Shown: one piece after another, positions 9,104 through 16,380 of the stretch
Layout: every line of letters starts with the position of its first letter
Numbering within the stretch: the stretch's first letter is position 1
Assembly (NCBI GenBank): GCA_028819575.1
Contig: JAPPLB010000093.1
Span: forward strand, 1-64,000
Source: Bryobacterales bacterium
Lineage (GTDB): Bacteria; Acidobacteriota; Terriglobia; Bryobacterales; UBA6623
Direction: 5' to 3'
Length of the DNA stretch: 64,000 bases
Notes under the pieces: generated by a model
Database searches by the model: none
Told to the model about the DNA's origin: nothing
What the model saw: the letters and a program-made list of their open reading frames with translations, nothing else
Made by a program: the position numbers and the translations under genes

Positions 9104-10054
9104 TCAAGCAGCCTCTGGGAATGGCCAAAGCCGCTCGATCGTCTTGCTAAGGATCCACTCGAGATCTTCGTCGTTGAAGAAGTCCATCTCGTCGCGGACA
9201 ATCTCGAGCGTCTTGACGTAGTCGATCTTCCTTTTTGATACCGGCCAATCCGTGCCCCACATGATGCGATTCGGGCCGAACGTGTCATAGACGGTCTTCA
9301 CCTGATCCCAGGTATCGCGATGCGGATAGGGTTCGTCGGAGATGCTCCAAGTGTGCGATATCTTGCAGTAGACCCGCGGGAACGTTGCGAGGGTCAGCAA
9401 CTTCTGGAGTTCTTCCGGTGGATCCGTCGGCTTGCAATCGCCCATGTGGTCGATCACCACGTCCATGTCGGGGTGCTTTTCGATGTGCTTCTGCACGTCG
9501 GGCAGACGCGCCGTCCTGGTCAGGATCAGCATCGGGACTCCGAGCTGCTCGGCGCGGTCCCAGATCGGGTCCATTAACTCGTTGTCCGTGATCCAATTGC
9601 CTGCTTCGGACACGGACGGACTCAGTCGCACTCCCTTGAATCCCCATTCCTCCGTCCACTTCGATAGCTCGTCCGCAGCGTCTCTCGCCTCGGGGTTGAC
9701 GCGGCAGACGCCTTGAAACTTGTCGGGATACTTCTTCATTACGTCACCGACGTAACGGCAGTCCCAGCGGTAATGAAAGGGGTGCACGATCACGGTGTGA
9801 GCGACGCCGTGGGCGGCCATCAAGTCGAGCAGCATTTCCGCCGTGGCGTCTTCTTTGGGAGGATTCTTGTTCTCCTCCGGCCAAGGGTAAGCCGCATCGT
9901 TCACCCAGACGTGGACATGAGGATCGACAATCTTCAGCGGCTTTGATGCCGCCTGTTCGGGCTCGGGCGGCTCGGACCCGCAACCGGAAGCGCCGGCGAC
10001 AGCCCCGGCAGCCAGCAGGCCGGCAAACCTGCGGCGCGACAATGACGTGGACAT
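9104..10054 (-). CDS. Tat/lipoprotein amidohydrolase-family (TIM-barrel) hydrolase
   Basis: 316 residues counted from ATG 10054, chosen because MSTSLSRRRFAGLLAAGAVA is a typical Tat leader. It runs into ASGC, a possible lipobox. The mature part resembles amidohydrolase_2 (PF04909) proteins of the decarboxylase/lactonase type. The N-terminal metal motif is PHVHVW, an HxH. Further ligand candidates are HPFHYR, VIDHMGD and the late MWGTDWP with its catalytic-type Asp. Such enzymes hydrolyse lactones or decarboxylate aromatic acids. Export suggests action in the periplasm or at the outer surface. The substrate cannot be predicted. An upstream in-frame extension to 10204 has no leader-like features. 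Confidence 0.85.
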   Translation of the reverse strand: MSTSLSRRRFAGLLAAGAVAGASGCGSEPPEPEQAASKPLKIVDPHVHVWVNDAAYPWPEENKNPPKEDATAEMLLDLMAAHGVAHTVIVHPFHYRWDCRYVGDVMKKYPDKFQGVCRVNPEARDAADELSKWTEEWGFKGVRLSPSVSEAGNWITDNELMDPIWDRAEQLGVPMLILTRTARLPDVQKHIEKHPDMDVVIDHMGDCKPTDPPEELQKLLTLATFPRVYCKISHTWSISDEPYPHRDTWDQVKTVYDTFGPNRIMWGTDWPVSKRKIDYVKTLEIVRDEMDFFNDEDLEWILSKTIERLWPFPEAA

Positions 10055-10557
10055 GGAAGGATTGTAGAACACGAAACGGCGCCTGGGCCAGCACAGAGCG
10101 GCGCGAGACCGAAGCAAGGCGCGATGGGGCGCTCGCGCCCCCTGACAGGCGCTGGGATAGAAGTCGAACGTTGCAGCACCGGGCATCAGGTGTCCCCTGA
10201 ACACACGTTTGGGAACTGGGAACGGTCAAGTGCAGCAGGCCGACGAACGCCGCCGGTGATTTATGAGTTGCATGGTCATGTGGAGTGAACCTGGCTTCGA
10301 ACAGCCCTTCGATTCTTTCGGCAACGGAATCCCACAAAAAAGATCCCTCCTGCTCAGTGGCCGCGATCGGCGCCCAACCGCAGGCCCTACACTCCCAGTA
10401 CCCTCATAAGCGTTCTATAATCACTGCCTTCCGTCTTGCCGGCGATGGGACGAGGGTACAGGTTCCATCCTGCACTGCAACCCAAGCCGGACGCCGGACG
10501 AGCCCTACACCAATTTGACTGAAACCAGTCCCCTCACCAACACGTCGAACATGATGC
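10055..10557. other. Divergent intergenic region upstream of sigma factor
   Basis: About 500 bases between the amidohydrolase and the sigma factor, which point away from each other. A TATAAT hexamer sits at 10416-10421, about 140 bases before the sigma-factor start, but without a convincing -35 box at 17 bases. Repeated GGGAAC-like words near 10210 might be part of an ECF-type promoter. No gene is supported here. Confidence 0.35.
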
Positions 10558-11208
10558 ATGGCCACCGCTACCGCCACGCTACCGATCGATGTCGTAGTCG
10601 GGGCTAGGACTCGATCTAAGGTGGCATTCAAAGACAGCCCCGAAGCCGAAATCGTCCGTCGTTGTCAAGCCGGCAATGAAGATGCGTTCCGGCAGATTGT
10701 TGAGAAACATCAGTCAAAGGTGTTTTCGATCATCTACGGCATCATCCGAAATCGCAACGATGCCGAGGACATTGCCCAACATGTGTTCGCAAAGATCTAC
10801 TTTTCGATCAAGGGATTCGACTTCCGGTCGTCGCTGAGCACATGGGTGTACAAGATCACGGTCAACGAATGCTACGACTACTTGCGTAAGGCGAAGGTGC
10901 GCAAGTTGGTCTATGAGAGCAACCTTGGCGAAGATGATCAGCGGTCGATGGAGAATTCGCAACTAGCGGTCGATAGGCGTACATCCATCGACATCAAGAC
11001 AGAGAAACGGGACTATTTGCTGAAGATTCTTTCCAAGGTTTCTGAAGAAGAGAGACTTCTACTGATCCAAAAAGAGGTGGAAGGGCATACCGTCGAAGAA
11101 CTGGCCCGGATGACAGGCCTCAACGAGAACACCATCAAGGTAAAGCTGTTCCGCGCCCGGCAAAAGTTGGTGAAAGCCGCGGCGAAGTTCGGTAAGGTAA
11201 GGGCGTAA
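10558..11208 (+). CDS. ECF-type RNA polymerase sigma factor
   Basis: 216 residues. Sigma region 2 covers about residues 35-105: DAFRQIVEKHQSKVFSII, then RNRNDAEDIAQHVFAKIY and the promoter-melting segment FRSSLSTWVYKITVNECYD. Region 4 is at the C-terminus, with a helix-turn-helix HTVEELARMTGLNENTIKV followed by RARQKL. Regions 1 and 3 are absent, as in sigma-E-like ECF factors. The next two genes encode a single-pass acidic membrane protein and a Spy/CpxP-like periplasmic protein, a common envelope-stress arrangement. Expect it to be held inactive by 11243-11728 and to drive its own operon. Confidence 0.93.
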   Translation: MATATATLPIDVVVGARTRSKVAFKDSPEAEIVRRCQAGNEDAFRQIVEKHQSKVFSIIYGIIRNRNDAEDIAQHVFAKIYFSIKGFDFRSSLSTWVYKITVNECYDYLRKAKVRKLVYESNLGEDDQRSMENSQLAVDRRTSIDIKTEKRDYLLKILSKVSEEERLLLIQKEVEGHTVEELARMTGLNENTIKVKLFRARQKLVKAAAKFGKVRA

Positions 11209-11242
11209 GGGTCGCCCGCCGGTTGGAAACGGGGACGGGACA

Positions 11243-11728
11243 ATGGATGAGCTGATAAAGGAAAACCTAGAGGACCACCTTTCGGGGGTGCTCGCCGGAC
11301 AACGGAAGAAGGAGTTCGAGGACTACTTGGCGAAACATCCCAAGGCGGCCGAGGAATTGGCTCGGATGGAAGAGTGCTCAACTCTGTTTGCGGTGTTGCG
11401 CCCGGACGAAGAGGAGAAGACTTTAGCGCAGCTCGCGCCGGGTTTCTATGGCCGAGTGATGAGAAAAGTCGAACAGGAGCAAAAAGAACCATTCTGGATG
11501 GTCTTCCTCGAACCCTTCTTGCTGCGCCGACTGGCGTTTGCCAGCCTGATGTGGATGGCGCTGCTGGGTTCCTACATTGTTGTGGCCCAAGGACCCGATA
11601 CTCGTGATCCTCAGGTGATGGCGCGCATCCTCACGCATCCGCCCTCGCCGGAATACCAAGTGCGGTTGGGTGGAGACCTGGACAAGAACCGGAATTCGAT
11701 GCTGAATATTTTATTGGCATCCAAGTAA
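11243..11728 (+). CDS. Probable membrane anti-sigma factor
   Basis: 161 residues, 34 bases after the sigma factor. The N-terminal cytoplasmic part (about 1-90) is acidic and helical, and begins LIKENLEDHLSGVLAGQRKK, like the anti-sigma domains of acidobacterial ECF cassettes. One transmembrane helix lies at about 96-115 (LAFASLMWMALLGSYIVVA), with a short periplasmic tail. The zinc-binding HxxxCxxC motif of ZAS anti-sigma factors is absent; there is only one Cys in that region. The role rests on position, topology and weak similarity, so it is inference. The start has GGGGACGGGACA just upstream. Confidence 0.72.
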   Translation: MDELIKENLEDHLSGVLAGQRKKEFEDYLAKHPKAAEELARMEECSTLFAVLRPDEEEKTLAQLAPGFYGRVMRKVEQEQKEPFWMVFLEPFLLRRLAFASLMWMALLGSYIVVAQGPDTRDPQVMARILTHPPSPEYQVRLGGDLDKNRNSMLNILLASK

Positions 11729-11749
11729 TCAAGATCCACGAACGGTCCG

Positions 11750-12130
11750 ATGACGAGTGCTCACGTCGCGTTCTATAAAGGCAAGATCTTCGGAGTCCTC
11801 TTCGTGGTATTCATCTGCGGCGTCGCGGCGGGTGGCGTGGGCATGAAAGCCTATCTGGAACACACGGCAGCATCCCGGACCCAAACAGGTTTTCACCCGG
11901 ACAGCCCCCGCTTGGCGGTGGAACGCCTGAAGGAAGAACTGGGGCTCGACGACAAGCAATTCTCTGAAGTCCATAGCGTCTTGGATGAATGCATCATGCA
12001 GGAGGCGGACATGTTATCCCGTATCGAGAGTCTTCGCTCGGATGGCCGCGCCCGTATCGAGATGATCCTCAACGACCAGCAGCGGGAAACGTTCCGCAAC
12101 CTTCTTCTCAAAGCCTCAGACCGCCAGTAA
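11750..12130 (+). CDS. Spy/CpxP-like periplasmic protein (heavy-metal-sensor-like)
   Basis: 126 residues. An N-terminal transmembrane or signal segment (about 14-33) is followed by a helical periplasmic region. That region carries repeated helix patterns: LAVERLKEELGLDDKQFSEVHSVLDE, then SRIESLRSDGRARIEMILNDQQRETF. This matches the LTxxQ-type pattern of the Spy/CpxP and 'periplasmic heavy metal sensor' superfamily. It lies 21 bases after the anti-sigma gene, so it is probably the third gene of an envelope-stress operon and may sense or buffer damage upstream of the sigma factor. No Cys or His cluster is visible to argue for metal binding. Confidence 0.7.
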   Translation: MTSAHVAFYKGKIFGVLFVVFICGVAAGGVGMKAYLEHTAASRTQTGFHPDSPRLAVERLKEELGLDDKQFSEVHSVLDECIMQEADMLSRIESLRSDGRARIEMILNDQQRETFRNLLLKASDRQ

Positions 12131-12253
12131 ACGGGCTTCTCGCCTCTCTTCACACTTGGCTTTCGTTCCACTGGAGTAGATGCCCATTCGACAAGTGCGG
12201 GTGGCAGCGAACTTCCCATAGGGATCATCGACCGGGCGTTAGACTTGTACACG

Positions 12254-12715
12254 ATGAAGCCCGAACCCGCTCCCATCGATCCGTCCCGTCTCCCGGAACT
12301 GGCGATGCAAGTCATGTCGAACGCCAGGTTCCCGATGCTCGCAACGATGGACGGTGATCAACCGCGCCTGCGTCCTGTATCGCCGGTCAGAACGGACGGA
12401 TTCACGGTCTACGTGGCATCACTGCGGCGCTACCACAAGACCACGGAACTGGTATCCAACCCCAAGGTCGAGCTCTGTTACCTGGACGACGGTCATGACC
12501 AAGTTCGGATCACCGGGACGGCCGAGGTTCTTACCGACCTACTGGTGAAGCAATCGATCTGGGACGAGAACCGGCTGATGAGGCAGTTCCTGGGAACGCT
12601 CGACAACCCCGAGCTGATCATCTACCGTATCAAACCCCACAACGTCCGCTACATGCAGGAATGGGCGCTTGCATACCACGAAGTCCCTCTTACGGAGCGT
12701 GCTGACGAAGTATGA
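12254..12715 (+). CDS. Pyridoxamine-5'-phosphate-oxidase-like FMN-binding protein
   Basis: 153 residues from ATG 12254; a TTG three codons earlier (12245) is an alternative. The pattern ARFPMLATMDGDQPRLRPVSPV followed by TDGFTVYVASLRRYHKTTELVSNPKVELCY is that of the split-barrel PNPOx-like family. These bind FMN or F420 and reduce or oxidise small molecules; family members often have no known substrate. It is a stand-alone gene downstream of the sigma cassette. The family is clear; specific activity is not. Confidence 0.82.
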   Translation: MKPEPAPIDPSRLPELAMQVMSNARFPMLATMDGDQPRLRPVSPVRTDGFTVYVASLRRYHKTTELVSNPKVELCYLDDGHDQVRITGTAEVLTDLLVKQSIWDENRLMRQFLGTLDNPELIIYRIKPHNVRYMQEWALAYHEVPLTERADEV

Positions 12716-12798
12716 CACGGCCCAGTCTGAGGAACCGGTAGCGCAAACCTCATACGAGATCAGCGTCGTGTCCTCGTAGAGACCACAGGCCCGGAATG

Positions 12799-13608
12799 TC
12801 AGTGCGTCATCGAATAGACGATGTAATTGATGGCCAGCCGATAGGCCATCGCCGTGTAGCGCTCGGGGTAATGCGGCCAGTCGGCGTGTTCCCAAGCATC
12901 GCCGAGGTCCATGTTGTGGTTGATCAGCATCATCAGTCGTCCATCGTCGTCGTACACGCCGCGCCACTGCGGAATGATGCCGTCGTTCTCGTGTGTGCGT
13001 CCGGTATACAGCATTTGGACGCCAGGGATCTGCTCCCCAGGCTCCAGGTCGTAGAGAACGTGGAAAACCTCGTCAGCCGGATCGAGGTCAACGACCGGCC
13101 GGTCCGGGAAGATCTTGCGCAGGCCCCGCATGAACATGGCCCACTCGTAGGTACCATGGAAATCGTCGAAAATGATGAATCCGCCGCGCAGCAGATACTC
13201 CCGCAGACCGTCCGCCTCCTCATCGGTGAGCGCCCAATGGCCCGGCTCCACGACGTAGATCCACGGATACTCGAACAGACCCTCCGAGGCCGCGTGCACA
13301 TAGACTTCCTGCGAGCGTGAATCGATGTTGGAAAGCCTTCGCAGCCCCTGCAGGAAGTGCCTCTCGGCCGCGGGAGAGTCGATCATCCACGGCCGATCAC
13401 CCTCGATCCTCATTCCGTAAGGGTCGGAGTAGGCCAGCCGGGCGAAGTAGAATTCCGCAGGCTTGTCGCCGTCCGCGGGCGGCTCGATCAGCGACATCTC
13501 AGGAGGGAAAGGAACACCTCGATAGCTACGTTGAGCCAGCAGAACGCAGCAGGCACACAGCAATCCGGCGAGTCCCCAAGACACCCAGCGGAACGGTACG
13601 ATAGCCAT
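12799..13608 (-). CDS. DUF4159 membrane-anchored protein
   Basis: 269 residues with one N-terminal transmembrane helix (about 8-25, WVSWGLAGLLCACCVLLA) and a periplasmic DUF4159 domain. Visible family features are FYFARLAYSDP, then YPWIYVVEPGHWALTDEEA, LREYLLRGGFIIFDDFHG, and LMMLINHNMDLGDAWEH. DUF4159 proteins have a glutamine-amidotransferase/ThuA-like fold and commonly occur beside MoxR/DUF58 gene sets, but none are here. It is transcribed divergently from the iron operon, with 197 bases between. Function unknown. Confidence 0.88.
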   Translation of the reverse strand: MAIVPFRWVSWGLAGLLCACCVLLAQRSYRGVPFPPEMSLIEPPADGDKPAEFYFARLAYSDPYGMRIEGDRPWMIDSPAAERHFLQGLRRLSNIDSRSQEVYVHAASEGLFEYPWIYVVEPGHWALTDEEADGLREYLLRGGFIIFDDFHGTYEWAMFMRGLRKIFPDRPVVDLDPADEVFHVLYDLEPGEQIPGVQMLYTGRTHENDGIIPQWRGVYDDDGRLMMLINHNMDLGDAWEHADWPHYPERYTAMAYRLAINYIVYSMTH

Positions 13609-13743
13609 CGCGTTTCAAGAATAACACGCACCCTTCATGGCTTATGACGTGTGGATGTGTGCTTTCGTTCATGCGGGGCCGAATTGATCCAGCATGACAT
13701 CGAGCCATCGACATCGATCGGGCAGACTCTTTGGTTGTTTGGT

Positions 13744-13773
13744 TTGACTTGCCGGAGCTGTTGCGCGTAGAAT
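13744..13773 (+). promoter_or_regulatory. Sigma-70-type promoter of the iron operon
   Basis: TTGACT (13744-13749) and TAGAAT (13768-13773) are separated by 18 bases, close to the housekeeping consensus. Expected transcription start is near 13780, inside the palindrome at 13777-13792, and about 26 bases before the first ATG. This is a sequence match only, but its position is ideal for an operon controlled by its own first gene. Confidence 0.6.
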
Positions 13774-13776
13774 TCT

Positions 13777-13792
13777 TTTAGGGCTGTCTAAA
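13777..13792 (+). promoter_or_regulatory. DtxR/MntR-like operator
   Basis: TTTAGGGCTGTCTAAA is an imperfect palindrome with half-sites TTTAGG and TCTAAA. It closely resembles the TTTAGGTTTACCTAAA-type boxes bound by DtxR/MntR/TroR regulators, with one mismatch in the half-sites. It overlaps the predicted transcription start of the promoter at 13744-13773 and lies 13 bases before the DtxR-type regulator gene. It would allow metal-dependent autorepression of the whole feo operon. Binding is inference. Confidence 0.6.
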
Positions 13793-13805
13793 TAAAATAT
13801 TCAAT

Positions 13806-14495
13806 ATGCCTTCAGAAGCCGTCGACAACTACCTCAAGGCGATCTACGAGATCGCGGGCGACGACGGGCGCGCTTCAACAGCATCGCTGGCGCGCAAGCT
13901 GAGCGTGGCCCCGGCGTCCGTCACGGGCATGCTCCAGAAGCTCGCCGTGCGTAATCCCGCGCCCGTGGAGTACGAGAAGCACCACGGGGCACGGCTGAGC
14001 GATCACGGCAAACAGCGAGCACTGGAGGTCATTCGCCATCACCGGCTGATCGAGCTGTTCCTCCATCGCATGCTCGGCTATAGCTGGGACGAAGTGCATG
14101 ACGAAGCCGAACGACTGGAGCACGCCATCTCCGAGCAACTCGAGGACCGCATCGCCGAACGGCTCGGCGACCCCGAAGTCGATCCCCACGGGCATCCGAT
14201 TCCGCGCAAAGACGGCACAATCCCGCCAAGGCGCGACCTGAGCCTGCTGGATCTTTTCGTCGGCGCGAAGACGATGGTCTCGAGGGTATCGGACAATGAC
14301 CCGGAGATTCTGCGCTATCTCTCCGAACTCGGCATTACACCAGGAACGACGCTGCACCTTACGGAAAGAGCGCCGTTTGACGGACCACTGATGCTGGAAG
14401 TCGGCCCGGACAAAGAGAAACATGCATTGGGGCCCCGTGTCGCCGGCGAGATTCGCGTCGTGCCGCCCGCAGCGAACGGAGAAACGACGGGCTGA
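13806..14495 (+). CDS. DtxR/MntR-family metal-dependent repressor
   Basis: 229 residues. The N-terminal winged helix is EAVDNYLKAIYEIAGDDG, then ASTASLARKLSVAPASVTGM, with the metal-ligand Asp near residue 7. The dimerisation/metal domain follows: VIRHHRLIELFLHRMLGYSW and DEVHDEAERLEHAIS, keeping the usual His, Glu and ExxEH ligands. The C-terminal part (about 150-220) is an SH3-like/FeoA-type domain. It is the first gene of a four-gene operon encoding Feo iron transport, and a DtxR-like box lies directly upstream. It therefore probably senses Fe2+ (or Mn2+) and represses this operon. The choice of metal is not decided by sequence. Confidence 0.92.
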   Translation: MPSEAVDNYLKAIYEIAGDDGRASTASLARKLSVAPASVTGMLQKLAVRNPAPVEYEKHHGARLSDHGKQRALEVIRHHRLIELFLHRMLGYSWDEVHDEAERLEHAISEQLEDRIAERLGDPEVDPHGHPIPRKDGTIPPRRDLSLLDLFVGAKTMVSRVSDNDPEILRYLSELGITPGTTLHLTERAPFDGPLMLEVGPDKEKHALGPRVAGEIRVVPPAANGETTG

Positions 14496-14500
14496 CGGCG

Positions 14501-15553
14501 ATGACCGACTCAATCTCGGTATGGCTGCTGTCACTTCTGCTCCTCGCTCTCGCAGCGGCTTGGCCCAACGTGGGTTTGTGGGCTCAATGGAAGCGAAGCC
14601 TCGCGCAGCGGGACCGGCGGTTGTTCGAGGATGCACTCAAACACTTCATCACTTGGGAACACCGCAGCCAGGCCGCCACGCCAGAATCCCTTGCCGGTGC
14701 GCTGGCCCTCTCACAGCGGCGCACGCTCGATCTGATCGTGCGCATGGAGACACGCGGGCTTGTGCGCAGTGACACCGGCGCATTGACCCTCACGCCCGAG
14801 GGCGAACGCTGGGCACTGCATGTCGTGCGTGCGCATCGACTCTGGGAGACCTACCTGTCCGATGACGCGGGCATGCCGATGGAAAGAGTGCACCGGGCGG
14901 CCGAGATCGCCGAGCATCAACTGTCGGCGGAGAACCTTGACCAGTTGGATGCGCACCTGGGCCATCCCGAGAGCGACCCGCACGGCGATCCGATCCCTAC
15001 CGTCGAGGGCGCCGTCAAGCCGCTGGACGCAGTGGCCCTCACAGAATGGCCGCAGGGCGAACCGGCCCGCGTCGTTCACATTGAGGACGAGCCGGATGTC
15101 ATCTTCCGCCAAATCGTCGCAGCCGGTCTGCGTCCGGGTTCGACGATCCGCATTCTGGAAAACTCGCCGCAGAGGCTTGTCGTCAGCGACGGCAGCGCCG
15201 AACACCGCTTGGCGCATGTCGTCGCCGCCAACATTCAGGTCGCCGAGGCTCAGCGCGCAACAAGACCGACAGGCACACGGCGATTGTCGGAACTGCGAGC
15301 GGGCGAGGCCGCCGAGGTCTTCGAGCTTGACGTTTCATGCCGTGGATTCAGCCGCCGCCGTCTGCTTGATCTCGGTATGACACCCCAAGCCCGTGTCGAA
15401 GTCGCACTGGACAATCCCTTCGGCGATCCACGCGGTTTTCGCGTGCGCGGCACGACCATAGCGCTCCGCAAACAGCAAGCCGACAAAGTCTGGATCAAGA
15501 CACAGAAGGTTTCCCATGACCCAGAGAGCGCAGCCGAGGTGACTCACGCATGA
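14501..15553 (+). CDS. Membrane-anchored DtxR-like/FeoA fusion protein
   Basis: 350 residues with unusual architecture. One N-terminal transmembrane helix (about residues 6-26) is followed by a DtxR-like winged helix, FITWEHRSQAATPESLAGAL and LIVRMETRGLVRSDTG. A DtxR dimerisation part keeps ligand-like residues (VVRAHRLWETYL, AAEIAEHQLS). A first SH3-like domain (about 180-250) and a canonical FeoA domain (about 265-340, SELRAGEAAEVFELD, RRRLLDLGMTPQARVEV) complete it. The operon has no free-standing feoA, so the C-terminus probably supplies FeoA to the FeoB proteins. The N-terminal part may sense iron at the membrane rather than bind DNA. It starts 5 bases after the repressor gene and overlaps the next gene by 4 bases (ATGA). 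Confidence 0.88.
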   Translation: MTDSISVWLLSLLLLALAAAWPNVGLWAQWKRSLAQRDRRLFEDALKHFITWEHRSQAATPESLAGALALSQRRTLDLIVRMETRGLVRSDTGALTLTPEGERWALHVVRAHRLWETYLSDDAGMPMERVHRAAEIAEHQLSAENLDQLDAHLGHPESDPHGDPIPTVEGAVKPLDAVALTEWPQGEPARVVHIEDEPDVIFRQIVAAGLRPGSTIRILENSPQRLVVSDGSAEHRLAHVVAANIQVAEAQRATRPTGTRRLSELRAGEAAEVFELDVSCRGFSRRRLLDLGMTPQARVEVALDNPFGDPRGFRVRGTTIALRKQQADKVWIKTQKVSHDPESAAEVTHA

Positions 15554-16380
15554 CACCCACAGCCGCGGCGTACTCGAATTGCGAAACCTGTCCCGCGCAC
15601 GCCCAGCTCGCGCAGATGGGCGTTTCGCTCGGAAAATTCGACTACTTGGTCGCCCTTGCCGGGAATCCGAACACCGGCAAGTCATCGGTTTTTAACGCGC
15701 TCACCGGCCTGCGGCAGCACGTCGGCAATTGGACCGGCAAGACCGTCATGCGCGCCGAAGGCGGCTACGCCTTCCAAACCCTTCGATACAAGCTCGTCGA
15801 CCTCCCGGGGACATATTCGCTGCTCTCGGCTTCCGAGGACGAGGAGATCAGCCGCAACTTCCTCCTCTTCGGGAGACCCGACTGCACCGTTGTCGTCGTA
15901 GACGCTACGGCGCTTGAGAGAAATCTGAATCTCGCTCTTCAGGTGATGGAAATCACCGATCGAGTCGTCGTCTGTGTCAACTTGATGGACGAGGCACGGC
16001 GCAAAGGCATCGAGGTCGACGTCCGAAGCCTCTCTCGTGATCTCGGCGTGCCCGCCGTACCTACTGTCGCGCGTACGAAGGAAGGCCTGCACGAGTTGGT
16101 GCAGACCATCGCCGACCTGATTTCCGGCGCCGTCATCTCGAAGCCGGTCCATCCGAGTCACCCACCGGAACTCGAAAGCGCTGTCGATGAACTGGTCCCG
16201 CTGATTGAACAGTCCGCGCCCGGCCTCCCAAACGCCCGCTGGGTTGCGCTGCGACTGCTCGATGGCGACCACAAAGTCCGGCAGGCGCTGTTGTCGGGCG
16301 AGTTGGCCGATCTCGAATCCCAGCAATCCGCCCCTATGGAAGAGATCAGCAGCGTAGTCGCCCTCCAAGGACGCCAATGA
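15550..16380 (+). CDS. feoB: FeoB N-terminal GTPase protein (split FeoB)
   Basis: 276 residues containing only the cytoplasmic part of the ferrous iron transporter. G-protein motifs are present: GNPNTGKSS (G1), VGNWTGKTV (G2), DLPGTYSLLS (G3), and NLMDEA (G4), followed by part of the helical GDP-dissociation-inhibitor-like region. The N-terminus has a Cys pair, NCETCPAH, before the G domain. The frame ends cleanly and overlaps the next gene by ATGA. The membrane part of FeoB is encoded by that gene, so FeoB is made as two polypeptides. A sequencing frameshift is unlikely because both frames have proper start/stop coupling. Confidence 0.92.
   Translation: MTPTAAAYSNCETCPAHAQLAQMGVSLGKFDYLVALAGNPNTGKSSVFNALTGLRQHVGNWTGKTVMRAEGGYAFQTLRYKLVDLPGTYSLLSASEDEEISRNFLLFGRPDCTVVVVDATALERNLNLALQVMEITDRVVVCVNLMDEARRKGIEVDVRSLSRDLGVPAVPTVARTKEGLHELVQTIADLISGAVISKPVHPSHPPELESAVDELVPLIEQSAPGLPNARWVALRLLDGDHKVRQALLSGELADLESQQSAPMEEISSVVALQGRQ

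Noticed and set aside
16377-16380. Programmed or sequencing frameshift joining the two FeoB halves
   Set aside because: There is no slippery heptamer at the junction, and an ATGA stop/start overlap gives a simple coupled-gene explanation.
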